Part shown: positions 1 through 8,672 of the stretch, in pieces
Layout: each line of letters begins with the position of its first letter
How positions within the stretch are numbered: position 1 is the first letter of the stretch
NCBI GenBank assembly: GCA_030432295.1
Contig: JAUIHI010000004.1
Location: 121,706-185,705 of the forward strand
DNA from: Anaerolineae bacterium
GTDB lineage: Bacteria > Chloroflexota > Anaerolineae > Caldilineales > Caldilineaceae
Direction: 5' to 3'
Length of the DNA: 64,000 nt
Notes under the pieces: generated by a model
Database searches by the model: none
Seen by the model: only the letters and a program-made list of their open reading frames with translations
What the model was told of the DNA's origin: nothing
Translations under genes and position numbers: made by a program

Positions 1-50
1 AGCAGGCAGGAGTCTCAGCCTGGCGAACCCACTCTTTCCCTCGAGGAACA

Positions 51-1664
51 ATGACAAACCCCCTTCCCCACCTGCGCAAGACCGGCAGCACAACCCAATT
101 GATTGTAGACGACAAGCCCTTTCTCGTCCTCGGCGGCGAACTTCACAACTCCAGCGCGTCCAGCCTGGCCTATCTGGACCCCATCTGGGAGCGACTGGTG
201 GCGCTGCACCTGAACACAGTGCTGCCGGTGGTGGCCTGGGAACAGTCGGAGCCGGAGGAAGGTATCTTCGACTTCACACTGGTAGACGGTCTGCTGGATG
301 GCGCACGGCGACACGGCCTGCGCCTGGTGCTGCTCTGGTTTGGCACGTGGAAGAACGGGATGTCCAGCTACGCGCCGGGCTGGGTCAAGCGAGACTATCG
401 CCGCTTCCCGCGGGTCGTCGTCGAGTCGGGCGAACCCATTGAGATACTTTCCACGCTGGGAACCGAGACGCTGACCGCGGATGCGCGAGCCTTCGCCGCG
501 CTGATGGCCCATCTGCGCGAGGTGGACGGCGAAGAGCAGACTGTGCTGATGGTGCAGGTACAGAACGAAGTGGGCGTGCTGGGCGATTCTCGCGACCGTT
601 CGCCTGCGGCCAACGCAGCCTTTGCCGGGCCGGTTCCTGCCGAATTGATAGAGCAGTTGCAGGCCCACAAAGCTGAATTGGGAACCGGTCTACTGGACCT
701 CTGGGAGGCCCAGGGCTGCCCCATCCACGGCAGTTGGGAGAAGCTTTTTGGCAACAGCGCCCAAACCGACGAACTCTTTATGGCCTGGAACTACGCCCGC
801 TATGTGGATGCCGTGGCAGCAGCGGGCAAGGCCGAGTATCCGCTGCCCCTCTTTGCCAATGCCTGGCTGAGCAGCCTGGGCGATGCGCCGGGCGGCTGGG
901 CCAGCGGTGGGCAAAAACCGGGCGAGTGGCCCAGCGGTGGACCCCTGCCCCACACAATGGACATCTGGCTGGCCGCCGCGCCCCACATCGACTTTCTGGC
1001 CCCGGACATCTACCAGCCCCAATTCGCGGCCTGGTGTCGCCAGTACACCCGCCGGGGCAACCCGCTCTTCATCCCGGAGATGCGGCGCACGGAAGAGGGC
1101 GCACGTCAGCTTTTCTACGCGCTGGGCGAACACGACGCCATCGGCGTTTCTCCCTTCGGTATCGACTCCGCACCGCCCACGCCGGACAATCCCCTGACCC
1201 GCAGTTTCGCCGTTCTGGGCCAGATGGCCCCGGCCATTTTGGATGCACAGGGCAAAGACTCGATGATCGGCTTTCTGCTCGACCCGGAGACGCCCCAGAT
1301 TATCCGGAAGTTGGGCAACTACGAACTAGAAATCTCCCTGGACGAGGGATTTGGGCAGGACGCCAAACGGGGCAACGGGCTAATTATCGCCACCGGCCCA
1401 GACGAATTTCTGGGCGCGGGCTTTGGCTTTCGGGTGCGTTTCCGGGGTCTGCCTCCCGGCCCCAGTCTGGCGGGAATCATCGCCGTGGAGGAGGGCGAAT
1501 TTCAGAGCGGGGAATGGGTGTCCGGGCGGCGGCTGAACGGGGACGAGACCGGGCGGGGCCACTACTGGCGCTTCTACGATTACGCGTCAAACGCGGACGG
1601 CGGCCTGTCGATCCCCCACAGTAGCACAGGCATCTCCCGCTGTACGGTCTATCGGTATGCGTAA
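51..1664 (+). CDS. GH35-like beta-galactosidase (DUF5597-type)
   Basis: The 537-residue protein resembles GH35/GH42-like beta-galactosidases with a DUF5597-type C-terminus, which hydrolyse terminal beta-galactosides. The N-terminal half reads as a TIM barrel: the family-like LGGELHNS near residues 28-35, a probable acid/base pair N172-E173 in VQNEVG, and a candidate nucleophile E343 in FIPEMRR. The C-terminal 150 residues look beta-rich. There is no signal peptide, so it is probably cytoplasmic and acts on imported sugars. The ATG follows a GAGGAA ribosome site about 4 bases upstream. The next gene is a co-oriented MFS transporter, but a strong hairpin separates them. Exact substrate is not visible from sequence. 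Confidence 0.82.
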   Translation: MTNPLPHLRKTGSTTQLIVDDKPFLVLGGELHNSSASSLAYLDPIWERLVALHLNTVLPVVAWEQSEPEEGIFDFTLVDGLLDGARRHGLRLVLLWFGTWKNGMSSYAPGWVKRDYRRFPRVVVESGEPIEILSTLGTETLTADARAFAALMAHLREVDGEEQTVLMVQVQNEVGVLGDSRDRSPAANAAFAGPVPAELIEQLQAHKAELGTGLLDLWEAQGCPIHGSWEKLFGNSAQTDELFMAWNYARYVDAVAAAGKAEYPLPLFANAWLSSLGDAPGGWASGGQKPGEWPSGGPLPHTMDIWLAAAPHIDFLAPDIYQPQFAAWCRQYTRRGNPLFIPEMRRTEEGARQLFYALGEHDAIGVSPFGIDSAPPTPDNPLTRSFAVLGQMAPAILDAQGKDSMIGFLLDPETPQIIRKLGNYELEISLDEGFGQDAKRGNGLIIATGPDEFLGAGFGFRVRFRGLPPGPSLAGIIAVEEGEFQSGEWVSGRRLNGDETGRGHYWRFYDYASNADGGLSIPHSSTGISRCTVYRYA

Positions 1665-1689
1665 GCTGGCAGAAGCAGGTCAGTAATTG

Positions 1690-1773
1690 CTTGTATACAC
1701 GGATAGAAAGGAACACAGATGAAATTCTGAAATCATCTGTGTTCCTTTCTATCCGTGTATACAAGCGTTTTTT
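1690..1773 (+). terminator. Perfect 33-bp hairpin with T-run
   Basis: Arms 1690-1722 and 1733-1765 are perfectly complementary over 33 bases around a 10-base loop, followed by a run of T at about 1767-1773. It lies 25 bases after the GH35-like stop, so it could terminate that transcript. The arm sequence (TATACACGGATAGAAAGG core) recurs near 60806 and 61068, so it is also a dispersed repeat. Stem length is well beyond a normal intrinsic terminator. Confidence 0.8.
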
Positions 1774-1855
1774 GCGCGATGGAGATTGACAGCACATTCG
1801 GCCCCTATTACAATTCTTGCCTACCTTTCCACAGAACCATCTGCCCGGAGACCCA

Positions 1856-3037
1856 ATGCGCCTGCACCGCCAAACTTTCCTCGGCCTCACCGGCTATCTT
1901 TTTATTGGTACAGCCTCAGTCCTCATCCCATCGATAATGCCTTCCATCACAAACGAGTATCAGGCCGCGGGTCTTTCCCTGGCCGCCATCGGTCTCATCT
2001 TCCCGGCCCGAGCCGCGGGGAGTATTCTGGGCAATCTGCTGGCAGGGGTGGGGGCCGATCAGTTGGGCTATGCCCGGATGGTTGGGTTGGCCGCGCTGCT
2101 TCTGGCACTCTCGCTGGCCCTGGCTGGGATCGCCCATCCCTGGCTCTTCTTTGTGGCCGCATTTGTCATCATCAGCGGAACCCAGGGCGCGTTAGGCACA
2201 GGCATCAACGCGCTGACCGCAGACGCCAATCCCCATAGCCGTTCCGCCGCACTGAACACCCTGCACGGGGTCTACGGAATCGGTGCGGCTCTCTCCCCGC
2301 TCATCTTTGGCTATCTCATCGAGCAGGGCGTAGCCTGGCGCTGGATGCTGGGCGGCACCGCGCTGATTTGGCTGCTCTACGGGCTGGTCTCTTTGCTCCT
2401 GCAACCCAGACAGCAGAGAGTCGCCGGGCAGCGCCCCACCCAACTGTTTGATTGGTCTATGCTGGCATCTGCTCCTTTTCTGGCTCTCTTTGCCATCGCA
2501 TTCTTCTACAACGGCATCGCCTACAGTCTACTGGGCTGGGTTGCGCTCTTTATGCAGGAGTCCGCAGGCTTCTCCGCCTTTTTCTCTGTCTCGCTTATCT
2601 CCATCTTCTACGTGGCCCTGACGGTGGGTCGCTTTGCCTGTGCGGCCATCAGCGAGCGGGTGGGCTATGGCGCAACACTGCTGGGGCTGGGGGTTGGCAT
2701 CACCGCCACCTATCCCCTGGTGGTATTGAGTAGCAGTGGGCTGTGGGTGGCCGTGGGCGTCTTTCTGACAGGGCTGAGTCTGTCGGGTCTCTTTCCCACG
2801 GCCCTGGCCTATGGCAGCCGACTCTTTCCAGACAGATCAGGCGCGGTCTCCGGCACGCTCAGCGTCTCGATGACGTTGGGCGCGATGATTCCGCCGGTGT
2901 GGACCGGAGTAATTGCGGAGGGCTGGAGCTTTCAGGCCGCGCTGGGGGTCAATTATGTGATGGTGGTGGGGCTGCTGGTCGTGGCGATTTATCTGCGTAG
3001 TGTGGACGAAAGACGACAGAAAAAAGACGAAGGGTGA
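1856..3037 (+). CDS. MFS transporter
   Basis: This 393-residue integral membrane protein has about twelve hydrophobic segments and a typical major-facilitator layout, including the MFS-style loop GADQLGYARM after TM2 and a repeat of that loop, AISERVGYG, in the second half. Its position behind a glycosidase suggests sugar or sugar-acid export or import, but the substrate cannot be read. I chose the ATG at 1856 because GGAG lies 5 bases upstream and the family-like sequence (RQTFLGLTGYLFIG) begins there; an ATG 39 bases earlier is also in frame. The C-terminus is charged and cytoplasmic. Confidence 0.85.
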   Translation: MRLHRQTFLGLTGYLFIGTASVLIPSIMPSITNEYQAAGLSLAAIGLIFPARAAGSILGNLLAGVGADQLGYARMVGLAALLLALSLALAGIAHPWLFFVAAFVIISGTQGALGTGINALTADANPHSRSAALNTLHGVYGIGAALSPLIFGYLIEQGVAWRWMLGGTALIWLLYGLVSLLLQPRQQRVAGQRPTQLFDWSMLASAPFLALFAIAFFYNGIAYSLLGWVALFMQESAGFSAFFSVSLISIFYVALTVGRFACAAISERVGYGATLLGLGVGITATYPLVVLSSSGLWVAVGVFLTGLSLSGLFPTALAYGSRLFPDRSGAVSGTLSVSMTLGAMIPPVWTGVIAEGWSFQAALGVNYVMVVGLLVVAIYLRSVDERRQKKDEG

Positions 3038-3198
3038 TGTCAAATCCTAAGACCATTTCTCTGTCAACGTATTTCAGGACTTGGCCATACGAATTGGTAG
3101 AGAGATGCTGCGTGAGGAGTGAAACGTGAAGCGTAAAATCGCAGTCTGATCTCACGCTTCACGCTTTTATCGAACCAGCCGGACACACCGGCTCGTTG

Positions 3199-3519
3199 CT
3201 ATTGCAAGACCGACTTCGCCGTCGGGTTGAGCCGCATGACTTTGATGGTTTCCCGATTCAGCATCGACGGGTTGCGGGGCGCGAGGGTATTCTTCCAGTG
3301 ATCCGACTGGTAGACGGCTTCGTAGAGGCGCACCCGCTCGTCCTCGTCCACAAAGCGGCGCATCCAGATGTAGCGATTGGGGTCCTGCTCGTCCACAAAG
3401 GAGCCAACAATCACCATTCCCTTGGCAACCTGAAAGGGGATGATCTCCTCTTCCATATACTGCACCCAGGCGTCTCGCTGGCCGGGGTGGCATTCATAAA
3501 TTCGCAGTTCGTAGAGCAT
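3199..3519 (-). CDS. NIPSNAP family protein
   Basis: A 106-residue single-domain protein of the NIPSNAP (dimeric alpha/beta barrel) family, recognised by the opening MLYELRIYE and the pattern of a ferredoxin-like fold. Bacterial members are small and of unclear function, often beside catabolic genes. A GGGAG ribosome site precedes the ATG. It is the last gene of the long minus-strand run, 279 bases after the GH4 gene, and the gap is filled with inverted repeats, so it may have its own promoter. Confidence 0.8.
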   Translation of the reverse strand: MLYELRIYECHPGQRDAWVQYMEEEIIPFQVAKGMVIVGSFVDEQDPNRYIWMRRFVDEDERVRLYEAVYQSDHWKNTLAPRNPSMLNRETIKVMRLNPTAKSVLQ

Positions 3520-3543
3520 TTCGTCTCCCTTTGAAAAGAAGTT

Positions 3544-3678
3544 GTACTGATCAGGAGGATGATAAAATAGAAAATGGGACGCTGATTCACACAGATAAAC
3601 GCTGATCCAGAGTCAAATATCTGCGTTTTTCAGCGTTTATCTGCGTCCAACTTTTTTCACCATCAGTCTGATCACTAC
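3544..3678. repeat. Palindromic repeat element, copy 1
   Basis: About 135 bases bounded by imperfect inverted ends: GTACTGATCAGGAGGATGAT at the left, and on the opposite strand GTAGTGATCAGACTGATGG from the right. Inside sits a 14-bp perfect stem (3592-3605 with 3630-3643) enclosed by GGACGC/GCGTCC. Related ends occur at 60852-60971, in opposite orientation, and at 43285-43417. No protein is encoded. Confidence 0.7.
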
Positions 3679-3693
3679 ACCCTTTGAAAAGAA

Positions 3694-3792
3694 GGACACG
3701 GATTTGCACAGATGGAACAGGCTTTCACGGATTCAGGCATCACCTGCTTTCTTATCCGTGCAAATCCCTCCTATCCATGAAAATCCGTGTCC
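3694..3792. repeat. Nested inverted repeat of CACGGATT type
   Basis: Outer arms 3694-3705 and 3781-3792 are perfect 12-mers, and an inner pair, 3700-3709 with 3758-3767, competes with the left arm. The words (ACACGGATTTGCAC, AAATCCGTGTCC) belong to the same family of dispersed intergenic phrases seen near 8640, 59250 and 61040. It sits immediately downstream of the GH4 stop codon. Confidence 0.65.
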
Positions 3793-3798
3793 GTTTGT

Positions 3799-5157
3799 CT
3801 ATGCCAGCAAGTGCATTGGCCGGTCGCCCTCTACCTCGAAGTGGCGGAAGGTGGGCAGGTAGTCCCGGTTGGCTGCAAACATTTCGTTGACCATCTCCCG
3901 AATTTCAGCCATCGTCAGCACCGCGGACGAGAGCGGGTCGTGGAGGATGGCCTGGAAGATTTTGCGCGGGTCGCCTTCCAGAATGCCCTGCACGGCCATT
4001 TCCTCAATTTGGGAAGTCAGACCGGTCAGCATCGCAACGGAAGAAGGCAGACTGCCCACCCGCACGGACTGCAATCCATCCCGGCTGGCCCACACAGGAA
4101 TCTCCACACACGCGCCCTGGGGCAGATTGTCCACCAGCCCGTCGTTGGGCATATTGCCGTTGAACTGGAACGGCGTGCCCCCTTCCAGCCCGTTGATGAT
4201 ATAGGCGGCGTACTCGTGACCCCGCTCCAAATCCAGCGGGTTGGGATCGTTGAGCCATTCAGTGATCTGCGTCTCCCAGGTGGCCTCCCGCTCCCCGTGG
4301 CGCTTGACCACATAGGCATACTCGCCGGGATTCCAGCCTGTGCCGTGGGTGCAATATTTTTCGATCAGGTCGGGCCGCTTGCGGAACCAGGCGTTGTACT
4401 CCGAGTGGTGGCCGCTGGATTCGGTGGGGTAGTAGTCCAGGTGCAGATAGAGTTCGTTGCGCACCTGCTCCTCGTTGTAGACCTCCGCCCGCTCGGTGAT
4501 GGCCTTGCGGATCAGCGGATAGGCATCCTCCCCCTTCCACTTGTACTCCAGATACCAGGCCATGTGGTTGATGCCGGCGCAGGTGAAGGTGATCTCATCC
4601 ATCGGCGCACCGATCCAGCGGGCCAGCATCTCGGCAGTCCCCTGGACGCTGTGGCAGAGACCAGTCGCCACAATCTTCGTCTGGCTTTGGATGGCCCGAC
4701 AGTTGAGGACCATCGGATTGGTGTAGTTGAGCATCACCGCATTGGGGCATAGCCGCTCCATATCCCGGGCGATGTCCACCATCACCGGCACAGTACGCAT
4801 AGCCCGGAAGATACCGGAAGGCCCGCGGGTGTCGCCGATGTTCGTATCGATGCCATACTTCATGGGGATTTCGATGTCATTGCGCCAGATGTCCATATGG
4901 CCGACAAGGATCGTGACAATCACATAATTTGCGCCGTCCAGGGCCTCTTCCCGGCTGGTGGTAGTGACAACCTTAGCCGGATATTTGCCTTCGGTCACAA
5001 TGCGATTGACCGCCTTCTCAATGAAGCCCAACTTTTTGGGATCGATGTCCATCAGGCAGATGGTGGCATCGGACAGGGTCGGAAAGGTGAGAACGTCGCG
5101 CACCAGCTTGCGGGTGAAGCCGAAGCTGCCAGCACCGATGAAGGTAATTTTTGTCAT
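3799..5157 (-). CDS. GH4 alpha-galactosidase/alpha-glucosidase (MelA-like)
   Basis: A 452-residue GH4 enzyme. This family hydrolyses alpha- or beta-glycosides by an NAD- and Mn-dependent redox-elimination mechanism in the cytoplasm. Visible hallmarks are the N-terminal Rossmann motif [10 protein letters not shown] (residues 6-15), D37/D39 after the second strand, the N148 motif LNYTNPM, the metal-binding C168-H169 in LCHSVQ, and H198 in GINHMAW. Length is normal for MelA/LplD-type members. It follows the DUF4870 gene by 146 bases containing a hairpin, and ends in a TAG stop. Together with the upstream ABC genes and LacI it points to uptake and breakdown of an alpha-linked oligosaccharide; alpha-galactoside is my best guess, glucuronide possible. 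Confidence 0.88.
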   Translation of the reverse strand: MTKITFIGAGSFGFTRKLVRDVLTFPTLSDATICLMDIDPKKLGFIEKAVNRIVTEGKYPAKVVTTTSREEALDGANYVIVTILVGHMDIWRNDIEIPMKYGIDTNIGDTRGPSGIFRAMRTVPVMVDIARDMERLCPNAVMLNYTNPMVLNCRAIQSQTKIVATGLCHSVQGTAEMLARWIGAPMDEITFTCAGINHMAWYLEYKWKGEDAYPLIRKAITERAEVYNEEQVRNELYLHLDYYPTESSGHHSEYNAWFRKRPDLIEKYCTHGTGWNPGEYAYVVKRHGEREATWETQITEWLNDPNPLDLERGHEYAAYIINGLEGGTPFQFNGNMPNDGLVDNLPQGACVEIPVWASRDGLQSVRVGSLPSSVAMLTGLTSQIEEMAVQGILEGDPRKIFQAILHDPLSSAVLTMAEIREMVNEMFAANRDYLPTFRHFEVEGDRPMHLLA

Positions 5158-5222
5158 AGGAAAGCCTCTGTGGGAATGGTGGGGGAGGAAGAAAAAAAGC
5201 GGGAATTCGTGTCACGATATTG

Positions 5223-5262
5223 AATCACCCATTCACCAATTGTATCCGGTGAATGGGTGATT
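5223..5262. repeat. 15-bp hairpin upstream of the GH4 gene
   Basis: Arms 5223-5237 and 5248-5262 are perfectly complementary (AATCACCCATTCACC) with a 10-base loop; an outer ATATTGAAT/ATTCAATGATAT pairing extends it loosely. It lies between the DUF4870 and GH4 genes and has no clear T-run, so it may be an mRNA processing or stability element or a dispersed repeat. Confidence 0.6.
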
Positions 5263-5303
5263 AGGCAATTCAATGATATGCGGACTAAGCCGGATATACA
5301 ACG

Positions 5304-5663
5304 CTACAGCGGCAAATAGCGCGACCAATCTCCTACCAGAGGCATGGCCCGCTGCTGGGCGTTCAGACTGTCGATCAGCCCGCGCACCCAACCAAAGATC
5401 AGCGCCAGATAGGCAGCCAGAACACCGCTGAAGAGGCCAAGCCCTAGCGCGCCACCCACCCCAGGAATCCACATCACCAGCCAGGCAATCCCATACCAGA
5501 CAGCGGGGGCCAGGAGTGCGCCGATCACAAAGACCAAAGATTGCCGGGCGTGAAAGGCAGCAAATTCATCCTTGCGCCGAAAGAGCAGAACAAAGAGAGC
5601 ACCCACGACAAGCAAAATGTAGGAGAGGAAAGCCAAGATACGGCTGCTGTTGTCAACGGTCAT
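5304..5663 (-). CDS. DUF4870-like small membrane protein
   Basis: A 119-residue protein with three to four hydrophobic segments and the FHARQSLV motif typical of DUF4870/Tic20-like proteins. Function in this family is not established. I place the start at ATG 5663, which overlaps the oppF stop as ATGA and so should be translationally coupled; the in-frame start 135 bases upstream would overlap oppF heavily and adds non-membrane residues with no family resemblance. An AGGGGA ribosome site is available. Its place inside the transporter operon is unexplained. Confidence 0.7.
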   Translation of the reverse strand: MTVDNSSRILAFLSYILLVVGALFVLLFRRKDEFAAFHARQSLVFVIGALLAPAVWYGIAWLVMWIPGVGGALGLGLFSGVLAAYLALIFGWVRGLIDSLNAQQRAMPLVGDWSRYLPL

Positions 5664-6748
5664 GAGGGGATCCCCTGTAGCTGGAGTTCCTGGGCAAAGT
5701 GGCAACTGACGAAGTGGCCCGGTTTGATTTCGGTCAATTCCGGTGCTTCTGCCGAGCAACGGCTCTCGGCATAGCTGCACCGGGGATGAAAGACACACCC
5801 GGAAGGCGGGTTGACCGGACTGGGCACATCGCCCTCCAGAATAATGCGGTTGAGGCGGATGTCCGGGTCTGCCGGGGGCACAGCCGATACCAGCGCTTCG
5901 GTATAGGGATGCAGTGGATGGCGAAGAAGCTCTTCCGATTCGGCCAGCTCCACAATTTTGCCCAAATACATCACCGCGATACGGTCGCAGATGTGCTCTA
6001 CCACCGACAGGTCGTGGGCAATAAAGATAAGGGTCAGGCTCATCTGCTCTTTGATCGTCTGGAGCAGATTGAGCACCTGGGCCTGGATCGAAACGTCTAG
6101 GGCCGAGACAGGCTCGTCGGCAATGATCAGGCGAGGGTTCAGCGCCAGTGTGCGGGCAAGACCGATACGCTGGCGCTGGCCGCCAGAGAATTCGTGGGGA
6201 TAGCGCCCCATATATTCCGGGTTCAGCCCCACACTGCTCATCAATTCGTGGACCCGTTCTTCCAGCGCCCGCCCTCTCGCCACCCGGTGGATGATCAGCG
6301 GCTCGCCGATGATGTCCTTGACTGTCATGCGCGGGTTGAGGGAACTGAAGGGGTCCTGAAAGATCATCCGCATCTCCCGACGCAGAATCTTCATCTCATC
6401 CTGGGTGATAGAGGCCACATCCACCCGGCTGCCATCCGGGCGGCGATACCAGACCTCACCCTCTGTGGGATCGTAAAGCCGCAGAATCGAACGGCCTGTG
6501 GTCGTCTTGCCACAGCCGCTCTCGCCCACCAGCCCCAGCACCTCCTGCTCCCGCAGCTTGAAGGTGACGCCGTCCACCGCTTTGACGTGAGCCACCACCC
6601 GCTGAAAAAGGCCCTGGTGGATGGGGAAGTGCTGTTTTAGCCCCTTCACTTCCAGAATATAGTTGTCGCTCGGAACGGGCGTTTCCTGCCACGCCATTTG
6701 GGGGGCAGAAGCACCGCCAGCATTCCGTGTCTCACGGCGTTCACTCAT
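5660..6748 (-). CDS. Oligopeptide/oligosaccharide ABC transporter ATPase (OppF/DppF-like)
   Basis: A 362-residue ATPase of the family-5 peptide/nickel/oligosaccharide importers. It shows Walker A GESGCGKT at about residues 75-82, the signature [12 protein letters not shown], Walker [13 protein letters not shown], and the C-terminal oligopeptide-transporter extension with the cysteine cluster ([14 protein letters not shown]) typical of OppF/DppF. It pairs with the OppD-like ATPase encoded at 13324-14337. The multihaem cytochrome gene separates it from its permeases, which is unusual. The ATGA overlap with the next gene marks an operon. Confidence 0.9.
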   Translation of the reverse strand: MSERRETRNAGGASAPQMAWQETPVPSDNYILEVKGLKQHFPIHQGLFQRVVAHVKAVDGVTFKLREQEVLGLVGESGCGKTTTGRSILRLYDPTEGEVWYRRPDGSRVDVASITQDEMKILRREMRMIFQDPFSSLNPRMTVKDIIGEPLIIHRVARGRALEERVHELMSSVGLNPEYMGRYPHEFSGGQRQRIGLARTLALNPRLIIADEPVSALDVSIQAQVLNLLQTIKEQMSLTLIFIAHDLSVVEHICDRIAVMYLGKIVELAESEELLRHPLHPYTEALVSAVPPADPDIRLNRIILEGDVPSPVNPPSGCVFHPRCSYAESRCSAEAPELTEIKPGHFVSCHFAQELQLQGIPS

Positions 6749-6847
6749 AGTTGTTTGCTCGGTGTGTGAGGAGTAGCAGGTGGGAAGTTGCCAGTGGCAG
6801 GTGACTCGTATGTGTGAGGTGCCGCCTGCAATCTTCGCCTTGCACTC

Positions 6848-8650
6848 CTATGGATAGGCCAAAACCGTCTCTTCCATCAAAATGTCCGGGTCGTCCCAAC
6901 TTTTCCAATCCTGCAAATCCGGCCAAGCTCGGCGATAGAGCAGGCGGATGCGGATGTTGCTCTCCCCGTCTGTGGGCGGTGTAAAGGAGAAGCTGTCGCG
7001 CCGGGTAGCCAGGGCCGGGATGCGAGTGTCGGTGGCAACTTCCACAGGCCGCCAGTAGGCCACAGTGGGCATCTCCCCGGTCCATTGATCGCGCAGGGTC
7101 TTGGCAAAGATACGCCCCGGCTGCTCCGCATATTCCCCGGCCCAGGCGGGCAACAGCCCACCACTGCGCCATTCAAGCAGATTGCCCTGACCGTCGGTCG
7201 CTTCCACCAGCAGAATCAGATGGCGCATGGGTGAATCGGTGGGCACGTGATGACCTGCGCCACTGTTGGTCACTTCTGCCGTCACCCACAGGCGGCCCGC
7301 CACCAGACGGACATCCCCAGCAAGGGAGAGGGTGTTCTGCAATAGTTCCTCATCATAGCCACCCACCATTTTGTGGCTGTGGACCTGATCTGCGGGCCGT
7401 TGGGGGCCACCCTTTTCCGGGAAGACGACAAATTGATTGCCCAGGTTGGGCATATGGCAATCCTGGCAACTCTTGCCCGTCTCCGGATCGCTGTAGGGGC
7501 TGTCCAGCCACTCTTTGAAAGAGCTGTAGATCAGCACGCCGCCCGACACCTGCATATTGCCCACCACACCGCCCATCACTCCGTAGTGGCAACCGGCGCA
7601 GAAAGTACTCTCCGCCATCGCGGGCAGATACGAATCTCTGGCCGCGGGCAACTCCGGGCGCACCACATCGTCCAGGGTGCCAAAGAAGAGATCGTGGCCC
7701 GCTTCCGGGCGCAACAGCCGCATGGAAAGAATTCCCGGCGAATCCTCGTAGGGCAGCCCCGTTTTGGCGTTGATGTAGACCTTTTCGGTCTTGTGGCAGA
7801 ACTCGCAGGAGATACCTTCGGCCGCGTCCCCGGTCAGTTGCAGGGGTGAAACGCTGGGGTCCAGGAGGTTCTCCCCGGCATATTGGCTGGTGGTGGTGGC
7901 GTGGCAACCAGACCAGCCACAGTTCTGCGCGTTGCGAATCTTTCCCGCCACCGGTGTATGACAGGTGGCGCAGTTGCCGTCCCGGTTTGGATTGTCCAGT
8001 AAAAATCCCGGCCCGTAATAGGGCTGGCTCAGGTCAGGCGGCTGGGTAATGCCCAAGTTGTTTTTGATCGGGTCCGGGCTGCGGTTGCCGTGAATATCCG
8101 TCCCTGCATACAGACTCAGAAAGCGGGGGTTGCGGGCACTGTTGCCGTGGGCGTCCGCCTGCCATTCGGCGTAGCTCGGGTGACAGGTACCACAACTGGC
8201 CGAGCCTTCGATGCCGTCCTGTTCAAACCACTCGTACTGGTGGTTGTCACTGTTGTAATAGGCTTCCAGCGTCAAGCTGACAGGTTCGCCGCCCACAATG
8301 CCGGTTGTCCAGGCGATGTAATGGCCGGCAGCCCAGGCCGTCACAGTGACGGTTGCGCCACTGGTCAGCCCCTGCAGGGCAAATGTGCCATCCGGCGCAG
8401 AAAGTGTGCTGATGTCGGTCAACTGCACTTTCACCAGTGCGCCTGCGACAGCCCTGTCGGAATTCACCACCTGCCCGGAAAGCGTACTTTCGCTGGCCAA
8501 TGAAAGCCGAACAGTCGTTGCCAGCGCGGGGTTGCTATTGCCAATTGCCAATAATAGACCGAACGCCAATACCGCCAGAAAGAGAGCCGCAAGCAGAATC
8601 CTACGCAAACAAACTTTTGTCCAATCGCAATCCGTGAAAATCCATCTCAT
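6848..8650 (-). CDS. Multihaem c-type cytochrome with Cna-B/carboxypeptidase-regulatory-like domain
   Basis: About 600 residues. A hydrophobic signal segment ending near ALA is followed by a roughly 70-residue domain resembling the carboxypeptidase regulatory fold (LSGQVVNSDRAVAGALVKVQL). A cytochrome region then carries five canonical CxxCH haem sites (CGTCH, CATCH, CEFCH, CAGCH, CQDCH) and one CGWSGCH, a CX4CH spacing. The C-terminus is a beta-rich domain (TNSGAGHHVPTDSPMRH) seen in related extracytoplasmic cytochromes. I chose ATG 8650, 22 bases after the oppC stop; starts further upstream overlap oppC. Ribosome binding is weak and the first residues are encoded by a dispersed-repeat phrase, so a TTG slightly downstream is possible. 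Electron-transfer role is inferred. Confidence 0.8.
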   Translation of the reverse strand: MRWIFTDCDWTKVCLRRILLAALFLAVLAFGLLLAIGNSNPALATTVRLSLASESTLSGQVVNSDRAVAGALVKVQLTDISTLSAPDGTFALQGLTSGATVTVTAWAAGHYIAWTTGIVGGEPVSLTLEAYYNSDNHQYEWFEQDGIEGSASCGTCHPSYAEWQADAHGNSARNPRFLSLYAGTDIHGNRSPDPIKNNLGITQPPDLSQPYYGPGFLLDNPNRDGNCATCHTPVAGKIRNAQNCGWSGCHATTTSQYAGENLLDPSVSPLQLTGDAAEGISCEFCHKTEKVYINAKTGLPYEDSPGILSMRLLRPEAGHDLFFGTLDDVVRPELPAARDSYLPAMAESTFCAGCHYGVMGGVVGNMQVSGGVLIYSSFKEWLDSPYSDPETGKSCQDCHMPNLGNQFVVFPEKGGPQRPADQVHSHKMVGGYDEELLQNTLSLAGDVRLVAGRLWVTAEVTNSGAGHHVPTDSPMRHLILLVEATDGQGNLLEWRSGGLLPAWAGEYAEQPGRIFAKTLRDQWTGEMPTVAYWRPVEVATDTRIPALATRRDSFSFTPPTDGESNIRIRLLYRRAWPDLQDWKSWDDPDILMEETVLAYP

Positions 8651-8672
8651 CCGTAAAAATCCGTATACTTCG

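Noticed and set aside
5664..5798. An upstream in-frame extension of the DUF4870-like protein
   Set aside because: It would overlap oppF by 135 bases, while ATG 5663 gives an ATGA junction and the family N-terminus.
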